The notes under the pieces: model-generated
The model's input: only the letters and a program-made list of their open reading frames with translations
Database searches by the model: none
Told to the model about the DNA's origin: nothing
In this document: positions 1 through 11,150 of the stretch, piece after piece
How positions within the stretch are numbered: the stretch's first letter is position 1
Layout: each line of letters begins with the position of its first letter
Assembly (NCBI GenBank): GCA_003508835.1
Contig: PUFA01000116.1
Coordinates: 4,960,001-5,024,000 of the forward strand
Reading direction: 5' to 3'
Source: Eonycteris spelaea
Lineage: Eukaryota; Chordata; Mammalia; Chiroptera; Pteropodidae
Length of the DNA: 64,000 nt
Made by a program: the position numbers and the translations under genes

Positions 1-222
1 TTTGCTGGCTGCTAGCTGAGCGGTTTCCACCTGCAGTCGCCAACGTGCTCTGCTCCATGGCACGCGCAGGCTTTTGCCTTCTCGCCTCTCTCGTCCTACA
101 CGGCTTGCCTTCACGTTGTTTCTTAATGCAGCTTGCCTGTCACCTTCCCCATATGAGTCAATAGCCTTCATGGGAAATTCTCTATATCTGCAACACAAGT
201 AACTAATGATCCCTGCATTATT

Positions 223-564
223 TGTTTGTTTGTTTACTATGGTGACATTGGTGAACAATGTCTAGTAGGTTTCAAGTGTACAATTCAACAGTAAGGCGTA
301 TATATTCTGCACTCTGTGTTCAACGCCCGTAGTTAGATTTTTTTCTTCGCCCCGTATCTGACCCGCATTACTCCATTGACCTCTCCCGACCCTCTACCCT
401 CTGGAAACCACTAGTCTATCGTCCATGTCCATGAGTCTCTGTTTGTTTGTCCTGTTTGTTTGTTGCTTTTAGGTTTAAATCCCACATATAAATGATACCA
501 TGTGGTTTTCAACCTTTCTGTTTGGCTTATTTCACTTAGCATGATTACCTCACACGAGACAAAT
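223..564 (-). mobile_element. Antisense L1 3'-end insertion with target-site duplication (unit 1)
   Basis: A TTTG-rich start (antisense of an A-rich tail) is followed by sequence resembling the reverse complement of an L1 3' end. The wording around 470-545 (cacatataaatgatacc, ttatttcacttagcatgat) is typical of the antisense end of old mammalian L1s. It is flanked by an imperfect direct repeat of about 22 bp (201-222 and 565-586, about 18 matches). Half B has a single copy of that site at about 11,149-11,170 and no insert, so this is a filled versus empty retroposon site. Subfamily not determined. Confidence 0.75.
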
Positions 565-579
565 AATTAAAGATCCTTG

Positions 580-1008
580 AATTATTCTTTAACAAAAAAG
601 TTGAATTTTTGGAGAATAGACAAGTGTGACTTTAAGGCTGAAAGATCATTTCCTTTCCCTGCAGCATTTTTCAAACATTAAACTCTTCCTACTCTTATGA
701 CACATGTTTTAACGACCTTACATTCTTAGTTGAAGACGTAGATCCACTTTAACCAACTGTTGGTAGCTAGATATGAATCCAAATCATTTTTATACCACAG
801 ACACTCAAAATTCAATGAGCAATAAAATAACAATATCTGATAAAATCATATCTGAAATAAAATGAATTTATGAACGCTATCTAAGACTTCCCTACAGAGG
901 GAGAAGGAAGTCCTGCTCTTGTGTCATTAGGCACATGTAAGAAGAAAGTCGTGAACTTTCTGGATTTAGAAAGTGATTCTTTACTTAGGCAACTTAAACC
1001 TATTCCAG
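580..1008. other. OR 3' flank, no gene seen
   Basis: AT-rich sequence between the L1 insertion and the OR stop, conserved in units 2 and 3. Half B has a diverged counterpart at about 11,165-11,590. It probably includes the OR 3' UTR on the minus strand. I see no other gene or clear terminator. Confidence 0.5.
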
Positions 1009-1938
1009 TCAGGAATGACTTCCTTGCACAGTGCTCTCCTCAGGGCACCCTTGACCTCTGCGTTCCTCAGGCTGTAGATCAGCGGGTTCAGCATAGGGTT
1101 GAAGAAACTGTAAAACAGGAAAAGGATCTTCTGCTGCTCCTCAGGATGGCGGGACTTGGGGCCATGTAGGTGACGATGGCACTGCCAAAGAAGAGCCCGA
1201 CCACGCAGAGGTGGGAGGAGCAGGTGGAGAAGGCCTTTCTGCGGCCGTCCCCAGACTGGATCCGCAGGATGGCAACGAGGATGCGCGTGTAGGACACCAG
1301 CACATAGCCGAGGGGCCCCACTAGGATAAACACACAGGCCGCAAAGATGACAACTTTGTTGAGCCATGTGTCAGCACAGGCCAGCTTGAGGACAGACAGG
1401 ACTTCACAGAAGAAATGGTTGATTTCATGAGGTCCACAGAAGGGCAGCCTCAGAACAAGAACCATTTGAACAAGAGCCAGCAGGGAGCCACATGCCCATG
1501 ATGTCACCACCAGAATGATGCAGACACTCCACGTCATGATGACAGAATATCGGAGCGGGTGGCAGATGGCCACATACCGATCATAGGACATCATCAGCAG
1601 GAGAAGACATTCTGTTAGGGCAAAAGTCAAAAAGAGAAAGGTCTGTGTCATGCAGCCGGCAAAGGAGATGGGCTTGGCCGGATTCAGGAGGTTTACCAGC
1701 ATCTGCGGCACCGTGTTGCAGGCATAGGCTATGTCGACGGTGGCCAGTGGGAGAGGAAGAAGTACATGGGGGTGTGCAGTCTGGGGTCCAGTGAGATGAG
1801 CCCCAGGATGACTCCGTTTCCCAGAAGGGTGAAGGCGTAGAACAGAGAGAAAAATCCAAAGAGGAGAATGTGGATCCTCGGACCAAGACAAAATCCCAGG
1901 AGAATGAATTGTGTAACTACTGTCTGATTTTCCTCCAT
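1009..1938 (-). pseudogene. Olfactory receptor, OR2A family (OR2A1/OR2A42-like), three frameshifts
   Basis: Seven-transmembrane odorant receptor of neuronal cilia, expected to couple to Golf, in one coding exon. Recognisable in pieces: N-terminal MEENQT glycosylation start, LHTPMYFFLSH at TM2, SYDRYVAICHPLRY at the end of TM3, FCGPHEINHFFCE in loop 2, KAFSTCSSHL at TM6 and NPMLNPLIYSLRN at TM7. Three single-base deletions break the frame relative to the intact copies: about 1,748-1,752 (after FLSH), about 1,153 (TM6-TM7 loop) and about 1,019 (last codons, where the reading frame runs on past the usual stop). The start is placed at the conserved MEEN Met. An in-frame upstream Met at 1,974 would add 12 residues not usual for the family. 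All lesions are 1-bp deletions, so a sequencing artefact is possible. Confidence 0.85.
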
Positions 1939-2061
1939 TTCACTATTAAAGAAAGAATCTGATAGATACACCATTTTAAACTATTTTATTTACTCTTTCA
2001 TAAATTTTGCTGTGTGGAAAGTTACTGGAAAACTTCTTTAAGAACTCATGACTTACAAGGA

Positions 2062-2260
2062 TAAAAGGAAGGAAGGAAGGAAGGAAGGAAGGAAGGAAGG
2101 AAGGAAGGAAGGAAGGAAAAGGAAAGAAAGAAGGAAGGAAGAAGTGAGGAAGGGAGGGAGGGAGGGGGAGAGAGAGAGAGTGAGCGAGAGAGAAAGAAAG
2201 AAAAAAGAGGAGAAAGAAAGAAAAGATGGAAAAAGAAATAAGAAAAATAGGAGGGAAAGA
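2062..2260. repeat. Purine-rich (GGAA)n microsatellite 5' of the OR
   Basis: A run of about 14 GGAA units grading into degenerate GA-rich sequence. It lies about 125 bp upstream of the OR start codon, so it is a long pyrimidine tract on the coding strand. The same tract, with different lengths and inner patterns, lies upstream of every member of this OR subfamily here. Confidence 0.95.
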
Positions 2261-2619
2261 TCGATGATGAAAACAAATAGTAAAGAAAAGTAAAATAGAC
2301 AGACTTATTTCTTTAAACAAATTTAAATTAATTATCTGACCATTAAGCTAAATTCTCAGTATGACATTTTCATTTGTGGAAGGGGAATATGTCACCAGTG
2401 ATCACCTACCTAGAGCCATTGATACTGCAATAGAATTAAGAATTATTACCCAAAATAACAGTCAGGAAATATGGACTGTCTCAGAACTACATAAGTTCAA
2501 ATCTATGAAAGAATTACTGGAGAGTAGGAATAATCCGTAACACAAGAGCTTAAAATGAAAGGATCCATGAAAAGAAAACAATTTTACTTCCTTCAGCAGA
2601 AAACATGACTGAGTTATAA

Positions 2620-4425
2620 AGTATCTAAGTCCACATTCATGGATTGGAAGCATTAATATTTGAAGATACACAAAAACCCAAGTTATCTATATGGTCAACG
2701 TAATCCCCACCTAGACTCCAACGGCATTTTTTACAGAAGTAGATTAAAATCCTAAATTGTGAAGGAGCCACAAAATACCTCAAATAGCCAAAGACATCCT
2801 GAGAAATAAGAAGAGAGTGAAACAAATCACATTTCCTGGATTCAAACTGCATCATAAAGTCACAGTACTCCTACATGGTATTGCTTAAAAACAGACACAG
2901 AGACCAATGGAACAGAATTCCAGAAAAAAACTTACACATATACAGTCCACGAGTACTTAACAAGGGAGTCAAAAAACTCAATGGAGGAAAGATGGTCTCT
3001 TTAATACATGGTGCTGGGAAAATTGAATATTCTCATGGAAAAGAATGAAACCATAGCTCTTTTTTCAATCACAAAATCTAATTTGAAAAGGATTAAAGAC
3101 TGACATAGAAGACTCACAATCAAAAACTCCTAGAAAAAAACGTAAAAAAAAGAACCGTGAAGTGGGTCCTGGCAATGATTTTTTGGTTGGACACCTAAGG
3201 CACAACAACACAATCAAAAATAAGCAAGCGGAACTACATCGAAATAAACAATGCTTCTGCCGAGCAAAAGAAGTCATCAGCAAAATGGAAGACGACCTCT
3301 AGGATGTGAAAAAATATCTATACTCCATGTATTTTATAAAGGGTTAAGATCCAAAATATATGAAAAAAACATACAACCTATTAGAAAAAAAAATTCGAAT
3401 AATCTCACACACAAAAAAATTGGGCAAAGAACCTAAATAGACATTTTTGTAGAGAAGACATATGTATAGCTAACAGGTGCCTGAGAACATGCTCAACAGC
3501 ACTAACCATCAGGAAAACAAAAACCAAAACCACAGTGAGATGTCGCCTCACTCCTGTTAGAATGGGTATCACCAAATGACAAGAGATAAACATATGCTGG
3601 TGCGGATATGAGGAAAAGGAATCCACCTGCACTGCTGGTAGGACTTTAAGTTAGTGTAGGCACTGCGGAGACAGTATGGAGCTCCTTACAGAAATACAGA
3701 AGGACCAAATGGCCCAACGATTTCATTTCTGGGAATATATCAGAAGGAAACAGTCATGTGTCAACAGATCTGCAGCTCCATGTTCACTGCAGCATTATTC
3801 ATGATAGCCAAGTCATGAACACAGTAAGTGTCCATCAGGGATGAAGAGATGAAGTAGTGTGTTATATACACACACACACACAAACGCATACATAATGGAA
3901 TACTCAGCCATAAAAACAAGGAAATCCTGCCATTTCTGACAATAGGGCGAAACTTGAGGGCATTAGGGCATTTTACCAAGTAAAATAACTCAGAGAAAGA
4001 CAAGTATTCTATGATCTCACTTACCTGTGTGATTAAAAAAAATTAATAAAAACAAATTCATCAATAAAGACAAGATTTGTGGCTACCAGAGGAGGGGAGG
4101 TGGTGGAGAGGAGTCTGAGGTAGGTGCTATAAGGTACAGACTTCCAACCATGAGGGAAATAAGTACAAGAGATGTAAGGTACAACACAACAATGACAGTC
4201 CTCAATGCTGTGTGATACACTTGAAAGTAGGTAGTAGAGTAAATCCTCACGGTTTTAATTGCAAGGAAAGAAAAAACACTTTATTTCTGTCTCTACAGAT
4301 GATGGGTATTAATCAGACTTACTGTGATCATCCCACAATGTTTGCAAGTCGAATCATTACGTCTTACACCTTGAACTTCTACAGTGCTGTTTGTCAATTA
4401 TATCTCAATAAAACCAAACAAACCT
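2620..4425 (+). mobile_element. L1 LINE fragment, ORF2 3' part plus 3' UTR, sense
   Basis: Degenerate L1 sequence. Recognisable ORF2 landmarks include cattcatggattggaag, the stretch around tggaacagaatt, gtgctgggaaaattgaata, cacagtgagatgt at about 3,531 and cataatggaatactcagcc at about 3,890. An L1-type 3' UTR follows, ending near atctcaataaaaccaaac. No long ORF remains, so it is an inactive 5'-truncated fossil. A short CA run at about 3,867-3,882 sits where L1 ORF2 copies often have one. It is absent from half B because of the deletion there. Confidence 0.88.
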
Positions 4426-4429
4426 GAAA

Positions 4430-5467
4430 AAAGAGAATAAGAAAGGTCATAGCCTAGAATGAAAAATGAGGAGGAAACAGACTCATCTTGCTTTAATTCA
4501 ATCCTTAATAAGTGTAACATGCATTATACCGAAATCCAAAATACAAGAATTTGCTATTTAAACCAAAAAGCAGTGGTTGACCTCGACAATAAGCATATAT
4601 TTTAAAAGCAGACAATAGAAACAAATTATTGAGAAAGTGCTAACTCAGTTTGCATCTTCACATATGACAGCATCAACTCGTGGCAAGATATTCAGACTGT
4701 GAATTTTACAACAGCCTTGATAAACAAGATAATATCAGGAAATATGTGACTCGAGACACATGGGAGCCCCCGAAGTCCACTCGAGGTGCTTTGACACAAT
4801 CTCAGGGTGGCAGGAGGTGTGGCAATGACCCAATGTAGTCAGTGGAGTGGGCCCCCTGTGTAGAGAAAGACCGCAGGAAAAGGGAAGAAGATCAATACAA
4901 AGCACAGACCAAGGCCAGAGAGGCAGCAATGGTCTGTGCGTCCGTAACGAGCTTCAGGGGAAGTGGAGCCTGAGCCTCTGGCATGAGGATTCCAGTCACT
5001 GGCGATGCGATGTCCACATCCAGATGGATGGCTCAGGGGACTAGTCGTCATCGATAACCCTGACCAGCCCCTCTTGCTCTGATCTCATGTTCCCCACTCA
5101 ACAGTTAGGTAATGAATTATCTTCTAGATTAGATATTGCTACAAAGGAAAATGTGTTGATCAGCAAGTTCTTTGGATATTATGCAGCTGCATTTAAAATT
5201 GTAAATAAATGAACATTTAGCTGTTCTGGCTTATGCATTGTCTTATTGTGCTTTGGATGGCATGACGCAGTCCTGAGCCAAATTTCCAAAGTAGATCTAA
5301 AGAGAGAGGATGAGACACTAAATTAAGGTAAACACATTGAAGACAGATTCAGGAAAAGAGCATATCTTCTCCTAACAGCAGCAGATGAGATGTCTGTTTT
5401 CTTGTAAGAGTTGTTTATAAGTGGTCAAATAATCTAAACTTATATGTAATTTAAATGGTAGCTTTAA
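4430..5467. other. Duplicated non-coding sequence, nothing recognised
   Basis: Between the L1 end and the 5S-derived element. Conserved in unit 2 (22,785-23,821). The first ~630 bp are also found at 40,555-41,060 and the first ~80 bp at 63,915-64,000. Short ORFs on both strands are not supported by any family. Confidence 0.5.
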
Positions 5468-5586
5468 GTCTATGGACATGCTACCCTGAAAAAGCCCAAT
5501 TCGTGTGAGCTCGGAAAATAAGCAGGGTCTGGCCTGGTTACTACTTGGATGGGAGACCACTTAGGAAGACCAGTTGCTGTAGGCAT
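5468..5586 (+). pseudogene. 5S rRNA-derived retropseudogene
   Basis: 119 bp aligning end to end with mammalian 5S rRNA (about 121 nt). It begins gtctatggacatgctaccct, keeps taagcagggtctggcctggt and tacttggatgggagacc, and ends tgctgtaggcat. The first internal-control box is altered (aaataagcaggg in place of agctaagcaggg), while the later box (ggatgggagacc) is intact. The left arm has one missing base and several substitutions. An A-rich tail follows, so it looks retrotransposed and not a functional 5S gene. Confidence 0.88.
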
Positions 5587-5745
5587 AAAAATGAAAAAAT
5601 AAAAAATAAGGGATTGTAAGCTGACAAAGTCCTTGCAATCCCTGAGGTCATCCAAGGGCTACCTCACCTAAAAAAAAAAAAAAACAAATAATCAAGCAAT
5701 CAATTGATCAATCAATCAATTAGTTAATTAATAAGAGATTTAAAA
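5587..5745 (+). mobile_element. A-rich linker, ~70-nt unrelated tail and second poly-A after the 5S unit
   Basis: The 5S copy is followed by an A-rich stretch, then about 70 nt of non-5S sequence (about 5,610-5,670), then a run of about 14 A and a TCAA/TTAA-rich segment. A 5S head, linker, body and terminal poly-A is the layout of a 5S-derived SINE or dimeric retroposon. 5S-derived SINEs have been described in fruit bats (MEG elements), but I cannot compare sequences here. It may simply be two adjacent retrotranspositions. Confidence 0.45.
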
Positions 5746-6600
5746 GTCCTAACACGTGGCCAGATGCGGTCTGTGATGCTGAGCTCTGTGAGGTTTTTAC
5801 TGTGAAGCTGCTGTTCTGGAGAAAGTGAAGAATAAATACAAAGGTGCACAGTAAGCATAAAACATACTAGAAATAAATTGTGAGAGTTACTGACTCTCAT
5901 GCTTCTCCCAACTCACGGCACCAGGGCCTAACAACTCAGCGTCTTTTCTATACACTTTCCATCTCACCATACTTATCCTCCAAGCTACAGAAAATCTAAC
6001 ACATCGATGAGTACACTCGAGCTGCCTGATACTGTCGATGCTCTGCTTCTTGAGAGATATGCAAAAGACAGAGATTTATTATCCATTTGGCTTCATTTCC
6101 AACGCAATAAATATGTTCCCACACATTTAGGATGAATTATAACTGAATTTAGAGTAAGCAAATGCATAATCTACACAATAACAAACACGGTAATTCTCCT
6201 GAAATACAGCATCCCTCCATTATACACTGTACCCTAATTTCCTTTGGGCAGGAAAATTATGCCATAGGTTCCATCTAAATCCATAACACAGAAATTTCTC
6301 CTTTCTTCTTTTTTTGTCATCTTTTCCAAGTTAATCTCTGACACATGAATACTTTCTCACCAATAAATACTGACCAAATCCTAAATACCTTTATATAATT
6401 TGCCTAAGAAATCTGCATCAAACTATTCACATAGATTATGAAAGATGAGAATATATATTCAATAGCAATGGAAAGTATTTCAACACGTAAAGAAAGGCAG
6501 CCAGTAACAGAGTGACCGTCACAAAAGCCCAGACGCCAAAAGCACATGTAAGAGGAATTCACGGTAAACTCAATAAGGCCACCTGCTTAGCGCCCACCTG
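5746..6600. other. AT-rich duplicated non-coding sequence
   Basis: No gene or repeat family recognised. Repeated at about 24,100-24,955. A diverged version of its second half occurs at about 41,075-41,640. Half B lacks it completely. Confidence 0.5.
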
Positions 6601-7460
6601 GGAACCAAGCACCTCAGAAGGGGAGGTTTCTATGGGAGCTGCAAGCCCTCACTTCAGTGCCTGATGGAAAATGGGGCAGAATCCTCCGAAAAGCAGGTCT
6701 CGGTCTCTGATGGGCTCAGACTAGTTGGCAGCTCCTGAGGCCTCACTGGAGGGCGGGCTGGGGATGCGGCACACGCCTCCTCCTCCGGGAAGGGGACACA
6801 CGGCAACGCTCTTCTTCTAAGTCTGCTCTCAGCCCGGCAGCCACACGAGCAGGAAACACAGCCAGCCACAGAGCACACCGCTGAGACACCGCCACTCGTT
6901 ACAGGCCCTGAGCACTCGGCATCCTTGGAAGTTCGTGAAGCTCAGCACTGCCCCCGGTCCCCCAATCTCCAGGACGGTCCAGTGAGCCCACGATGAGGCA
7001 GAACCAGTGTGACAATGAGTAAGCCCCTGGCATTAACCTCCGTGGTTCAGCTCCTCCGCTCTGTGTCCTGGGCCCCTGGTTTTACAGCAGAGCTGGGATG
7101 AAAGGACCCAGAGAAACCAGCTGATCGCGAGTCCCCACCCAAGCGTGGAGATGTTGCAGAGAGCTGTTATGGAGGCAGTGGGTGCATCGGGGACTCCAAA
7201 GGGAGGCCCAGGTTTCCCAGGGGGGCTTATTAAACCTGCCTGAGGGAGGGCTGTCCAGGGCGCACAGAGCATTGTAGGTATCCTCTCATGGCATATCTGG
7301 CAGGAGAGCTGAGAACCATTTCCCACTGTGGAGGGGAGGAGACGTCCCTCTCCCAGGCAACTGCCTGGAGCCATGGCCTCTCCCAGGAGGGGCAGGTAGT
7401 TCCTGACTGATGTTTCTCTTGTTCCTTTACATTTCTTTCTCATCCTGGACCTAGGAGGTT
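6600..7460. other. GC-rich conserved block of the duplication
   Basis: Noticeably GC-richer than its surroundings. It recurs at about 24,955-25,820, 41,645-42,315 (truncated) and, from its internal position of about 6,800, at 13,046-13,715 and 31,402-32,070. It carries short overlapping ORFs on both strands, such as a Cys/Ser/Pro-rich 74-codon minus-strand frame at 6,654-6,878 that is open in three copies. Frames are broken by 1-bp indels between copies and none resembles a known protein. Its function is unknown. It could be a remnant exon, an LTR-like piece or an old promoter region. Confidence 0.45.
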
Positions 7461-8605
7461 TAGGAATTTCCTACCTAGCAATTGTGCAGCTTACGAACAA
7501 ATGAGGCTGTGCTCAGGGGGGCCCTGGCCTGCGGGGGTTTGGGCCTGAACTCGCAGTCTGGCACAGGTGTCACCATTCACGTGCGTGCTGCCCTGTACTG
7601 CGACTGCCCACGTCCACTGGGAGAGAAGCACGTGCTTCTGTAGGATGCAGAAAAGTGCTGCGGCTATGTAGAAAGGGCCGGCGCGCAGTAGGTGACCACA
7701 GATGTTAGGGGCAGGCACACAGTAGGTGACCATAGGTGTTAGAATCTTCTAGACTTTACTCTTCATGCCAGCTGAACTGCAGAAAGGTAGTGAATAGGAA
7801 ACTATGCAAATGACAAAAACTCTATGAAATCCAGGGAAAAACAGTTGTAGGGGGAATTTTTTCTATATTCAACATCATTAAACATCAGTTATGAATAGTC
7901 GTCTTAGGCTATCGAAATAGAATGTGGGAGCTAAGACAGTCAGAAGTTAAACATAAAATTTTACAATGCCAATAAACAAAAATTCAGGAAATGCATCACC
8001 TCAAAATAAACCTTTTTAAACAAACAAATAAACGAATGTGAAAATTCAGGAAATGCATCACCTTAAAGTAACTTGCTTTCTATTATGTATCAAGGTGATG
8101 CGACATTTGAACTGTGGACAGCTTCTGAAAGTGGCCAGAGTGAAACCTGGACATATACGAAACACAGATGTACGCAAAGTAGAACGACAAATCCTGTGCT
8201 CTCAAATGTTTACACCCTGCCCCGGCGTGAGGAAATCTGGAAACTGCCTCTTATGAGCAAGTGGTAAACTGAACCCCTGCTCAGAGAAAGGTTTAAGAGA
8301 ATCAACTGCTATTATCAATACCTTCGGAATATGGGTTATACTTAGATATTTTCACAAACATGAGCATTTAGAAAGGAATCAGGAAGTAAGTGCAATGTCT
8401 GGGATTATCACACAGTCAGAAACTAAGGAAAATCCTTAAGATCACAAGCATCTAAAGCTATAACTCATCACTGTCCGGTCTGTTGAAATCAAATTGAAAT
8501 AAATTTTATCTTGAGGGTGTTCACGATTAAAGAGTAAACGTGACAAGTAAATAAAGGAAGTCAGCACAGAGACAACACAGTCTTATAAATTGAAATGAAA
8601 ACATT
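7460..8605. other. Duplicated non-coding sequence with a 23-bp direct repeat
   Basis: Shared by all A and B halves. It contains a direct repeat of 23 bp at 7,979-8,001 and 8,041-8,063, separated by an A/AAAC-rich spacer of variable length (longer in the B halves at 14,237 and about 32,600). Small ORFs near 8,038-8,267 persist in all copies only because the copies are recent. Confidence 0.55.
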
Positions 8606-9166
8606 TACAGTATCTGCCAGCACTGAGCATCTTTACATAGACAGTTATAACTTTTGTGCTTACAGGACTGCTAGAGTCTGACCAGAGAGCTCGCTTGAGA
8701 GTAACAGGCAGAAGTCAGATGAAACCAGGTGGATTCAATCGCCTCTCCAAGTAACTATTATGGGATACTTCGTGAAACAGCACGAATAAGATCGCGAGAA
8801 ATGCCCTAGACAGGAGTCCGTGCATCTTCTGGGCGGCATGACAGCATGTGCTGGTAGAGAATGCAACGGGTAATGTTCCCGATTGTATTTCTTAAGGAAT
8901 TACGGGTTACAAAGGACAGAACTCTGGGGTCCTAGGTGACAGCAGTGAGGAAAGAGGCAGAATTCATGAGGGATATTTTTAGGGATTCTTTGTCCCCCTT
9001 GCTAGTGTTACCTTAAGAGATGCGAGCTTCTCTTCCTTACGCAAAATTGTCTCTGGCGTGTAACTGGCAACATGGAGCTGCATTTCTCAACCCCCTTACA
9101 CTTGGGAGGTGGGCTCATGTTCTTAACAAGGAAATAAACGCAATAGAGATTGGTGTCATTTCTAGG
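8606..9166. other. Half-A-specific segment
   Basis: About 560 bp present in both A halves (second copy about 26,955-27,520) and replaced in the B halves by a different ~1.7 kb segment (14,870-16,555). No family recognised. Confidence 0.6.
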
Positions 9167-9634
9167 AAACCCCCCTGAGCGATTTTCGGTAAGTGCCACC
9201 TGAAAGATCGTGAGAATTTTGAACACCGAAAATGAACGCTGCATTCCTTCCCCGAGGGAGAGGGCTCTTCTTACATCAAATTCTATCGCACTTGCATTCG
9301 CATCCCACCCCACTGCGGAGACACCAGTGACAAACTGCAGCAGCGACCTTCCCTCCTCTGCTGTTTTCCGTTGCGCTGCCCAGCTCGTTGCCAGAGCCCT
9401 GCTCCGTCCCTGACCCCTGAAGCCTCCTTCCCTTCCTGTGACCACACCGTGCCCCGTTTCACATGCCAGTTCAGAGGCAACCTGCTTTCTGTAGCCCGTG
9501 TCAGTCCTTTTCTGCCTAGAGCCCCACGACCCTCACGTTACCGACAGGTACGCTCTAAAGAGGCCACGTTACCAGCGCTTAAGGCGGCAGGGTCACGAAT
9601 AAGATTGCTTTACTCCAATCCTGGACCAGACAAT

Positions 9635-9775
9635 CCTTAGTTGTGATACTGCGCAAGTTAACCTCTCTGTGAGTCCATTTCCTTACATGTGCAAAGCGGG
9701 AAAAATGACTGTCTTTTGTCTCAAAGAATCGTCTGGAGGATTGAGATAATGCATATAAAGTGCTGTAGCTGGCCT
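9635..9775 (+). mobile_element. MIR SINE, sense
   Basis: Core wording of a MIR: gggcaagttaacctctctgtg-like text (here gcgcaagtt), then tccatttccttacatgtgcaaa, then ggattgagataatgcatataaagtgct. It corresponds to the MIR middle region. A MIR-tail-like stretch at about 10,320-10,365 (actgggcacgtcagtgg, gttagctattattac) may be the distal end of the same element after an insertion of roughly 540 bp. Confidence 0.75.
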
Positions 9776-11150
9776 ACAGCATCAGAGACAGAGAGAGAAG
9801 TCAGAGATATAGAGAGACACGGAGACAGAGGACAGAAAAGGAGAGACAGAGGGACATAAACTATGGTGTGGTGACTTGGTGTATGGTTCTGGGTCGAAGC
9901 TGAACTAAATCACCAGTCTCAAGGGGAATGACATCTAGTCTCACCTTCTTCTTGGCCTGTGTTCCTCTCAAATCCAATGCTTTTTGCAACTACACCCACA
10001 GGATTCACCATCCAGGCAGACCAGTCTCCCGTAAATGATCTCAGATCTTCCAGGCCTTACACAGAACAGATGGGAACTCTGTGGCATACGGGAGGCTGTA
10101 GGGGACCCTCCTTCACGTAGCATGTCCTTCCTTGGGATAACTCGGCCTCGCTCTTTATGCCGTGACACGGACGTGGATATGCTACGCTGCTCTGGGAAGC
10201 GCAGAGGGCTCAGCAGCCAGGCTGCACATATCAGATAGACTGATGACAGGACCCGCTTCGTGGACTTGATGGTGACTGAATGAGAGGACCCTTGTCAACT
10301 GCTGTCGATACACAGCCCACAGCACTGGGCACGTCAGTGGTCGAGATGTTAGCTATTATTACAAAAGCCCATTTTCATTTTGTATTCAGTAAGCTCTGTT
10401 CCTCACTCACAGTTAGTAAGAGTTGGGCTGAGTAATTATCAATCCCCGAATGAAGCGCACACACTTATTCTTCCCCACAAGTCCCCGTTCACTCTTACTG
10501 TGAAAGCCAGACAGGCTCTGCCAGCAAGTGGCCAACCTAGCCTCAGGGCAGGTTAGACAGTGCAGTTTGTGGGCAACACGCTGAGAAGCCACCTAAAAGG
10601 TGTGGGTGCACCCCTGACCACTACATTTCCAAACTGGAGTGCATCACTAAGTCTCACTATGCCTCCAAGGCAGAAGAGCCAGCAGCGCTGCACTAGCCCC
10701 TTAGAGAACCTGGTGAAATGTCCCATTTCAGGACAGGGCATTCTGATGAGGGGACCAGTACAGGTCTGGATAACCAGGAGAGCCTGCCGGGGAAAGACCC
10801 TGGAGAGCCACGTGCACAGACCATGCGCACGTCCGCGTGATGCCAGCTCCGTGCTGCACATTTTCTGGAGAATCCATAAACAACCCAAGCGGTGCCATCG
10901 GCACCCATTCCTGGCTTCCTCGGGGACGGACCGCCCTGCGTTGCCTGTTTGCTGGCTGCTAGCTGAGCGGTTTCCACCTGCAGTCGCCAACGTGCTCTGC
11001 TCCATGGCACGCGCAGGCTTTTGCCTTCTCTCCTCTCTCATCCTACACGGCTTGCCTTCACGTTGTTTCTTAATGCAGCTTGCCTGTCACCTTCCCCATA
11101 TGAGTCAATAGCCTTCATGGGAAATTCTCTATATCCTGCAACACAAGTAA
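9776..11150. other. Shared block with long but unsupported overlapping ORFs
   Basis: Present four times in full (also 17,167-18,537, 28,126-29,500, 35,500-36,868) plus the fragment at 1-200. It contains overlapping open frames of 150-183 codons on both strands (10,560-11,111 plus, 10,553-11,041 minus). The two strands are open at once, frames shift at 1-bp indels between copies, and no domain is recognisable. I do not call a gene. Confidence 0.5.

Larger units (their letters stand above)
1..10947. repeat. Tandem segmental duplication, unit 1 half A
   Basis: The first window bases recur at 10,948, 18,337, 29,298 and 36,667, each time leading through the same ~160 bp into an OR 3' flank. This half holds, in order: block tail (1-200), antisense L1 insertion, OR pseudogene, purine microsatellite, sense L1 fragment, 5S-derived retroposon, GC-rich block (about 6,600-7,460), MIR and the long shared block up to 11,150. 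It matches 18,337-29,297 almost base for base, with an offset drifting between 18,336 and 18,354 because of small indels. The boundary is arbitrary: it is set by where the window starts inside the unit, and the biological breakpoint is not visible. Confidence 0.93.

Noticed and set aside
1088..1891. 267-codon minus frame as a separate gene
   Set aside because: It is the middle of the frameshifted OR. Its first residues are out-of-frame OR sequence.
2062..2120. CRISPR-like regular repeats
   Set aside because: Plain tetranucleotide microsatellite with no spacers. The window is mammalian.
2048..2293. Lys/Glu/Arg-rich or Ser/Leu/Phe/Pro-rich ORFs over the purine tracts
   Set aside because: Translations of a GGAA microsatellite; low complexity and variable length between copies.
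5468..5586. Functional 5S rRNA gene
   Set aside because: Left arm and first promoter box are altered, an A-rich tail follows and no terminator-type T run sits at the correct 3' end. It is a retropseudogene or SINE head.
10560..11111. 183-codon plus ORF as a protein-coding gene
   Set aside because: No domain, equal openness on the other strand, and frame changes at 1-bp indels between copies.
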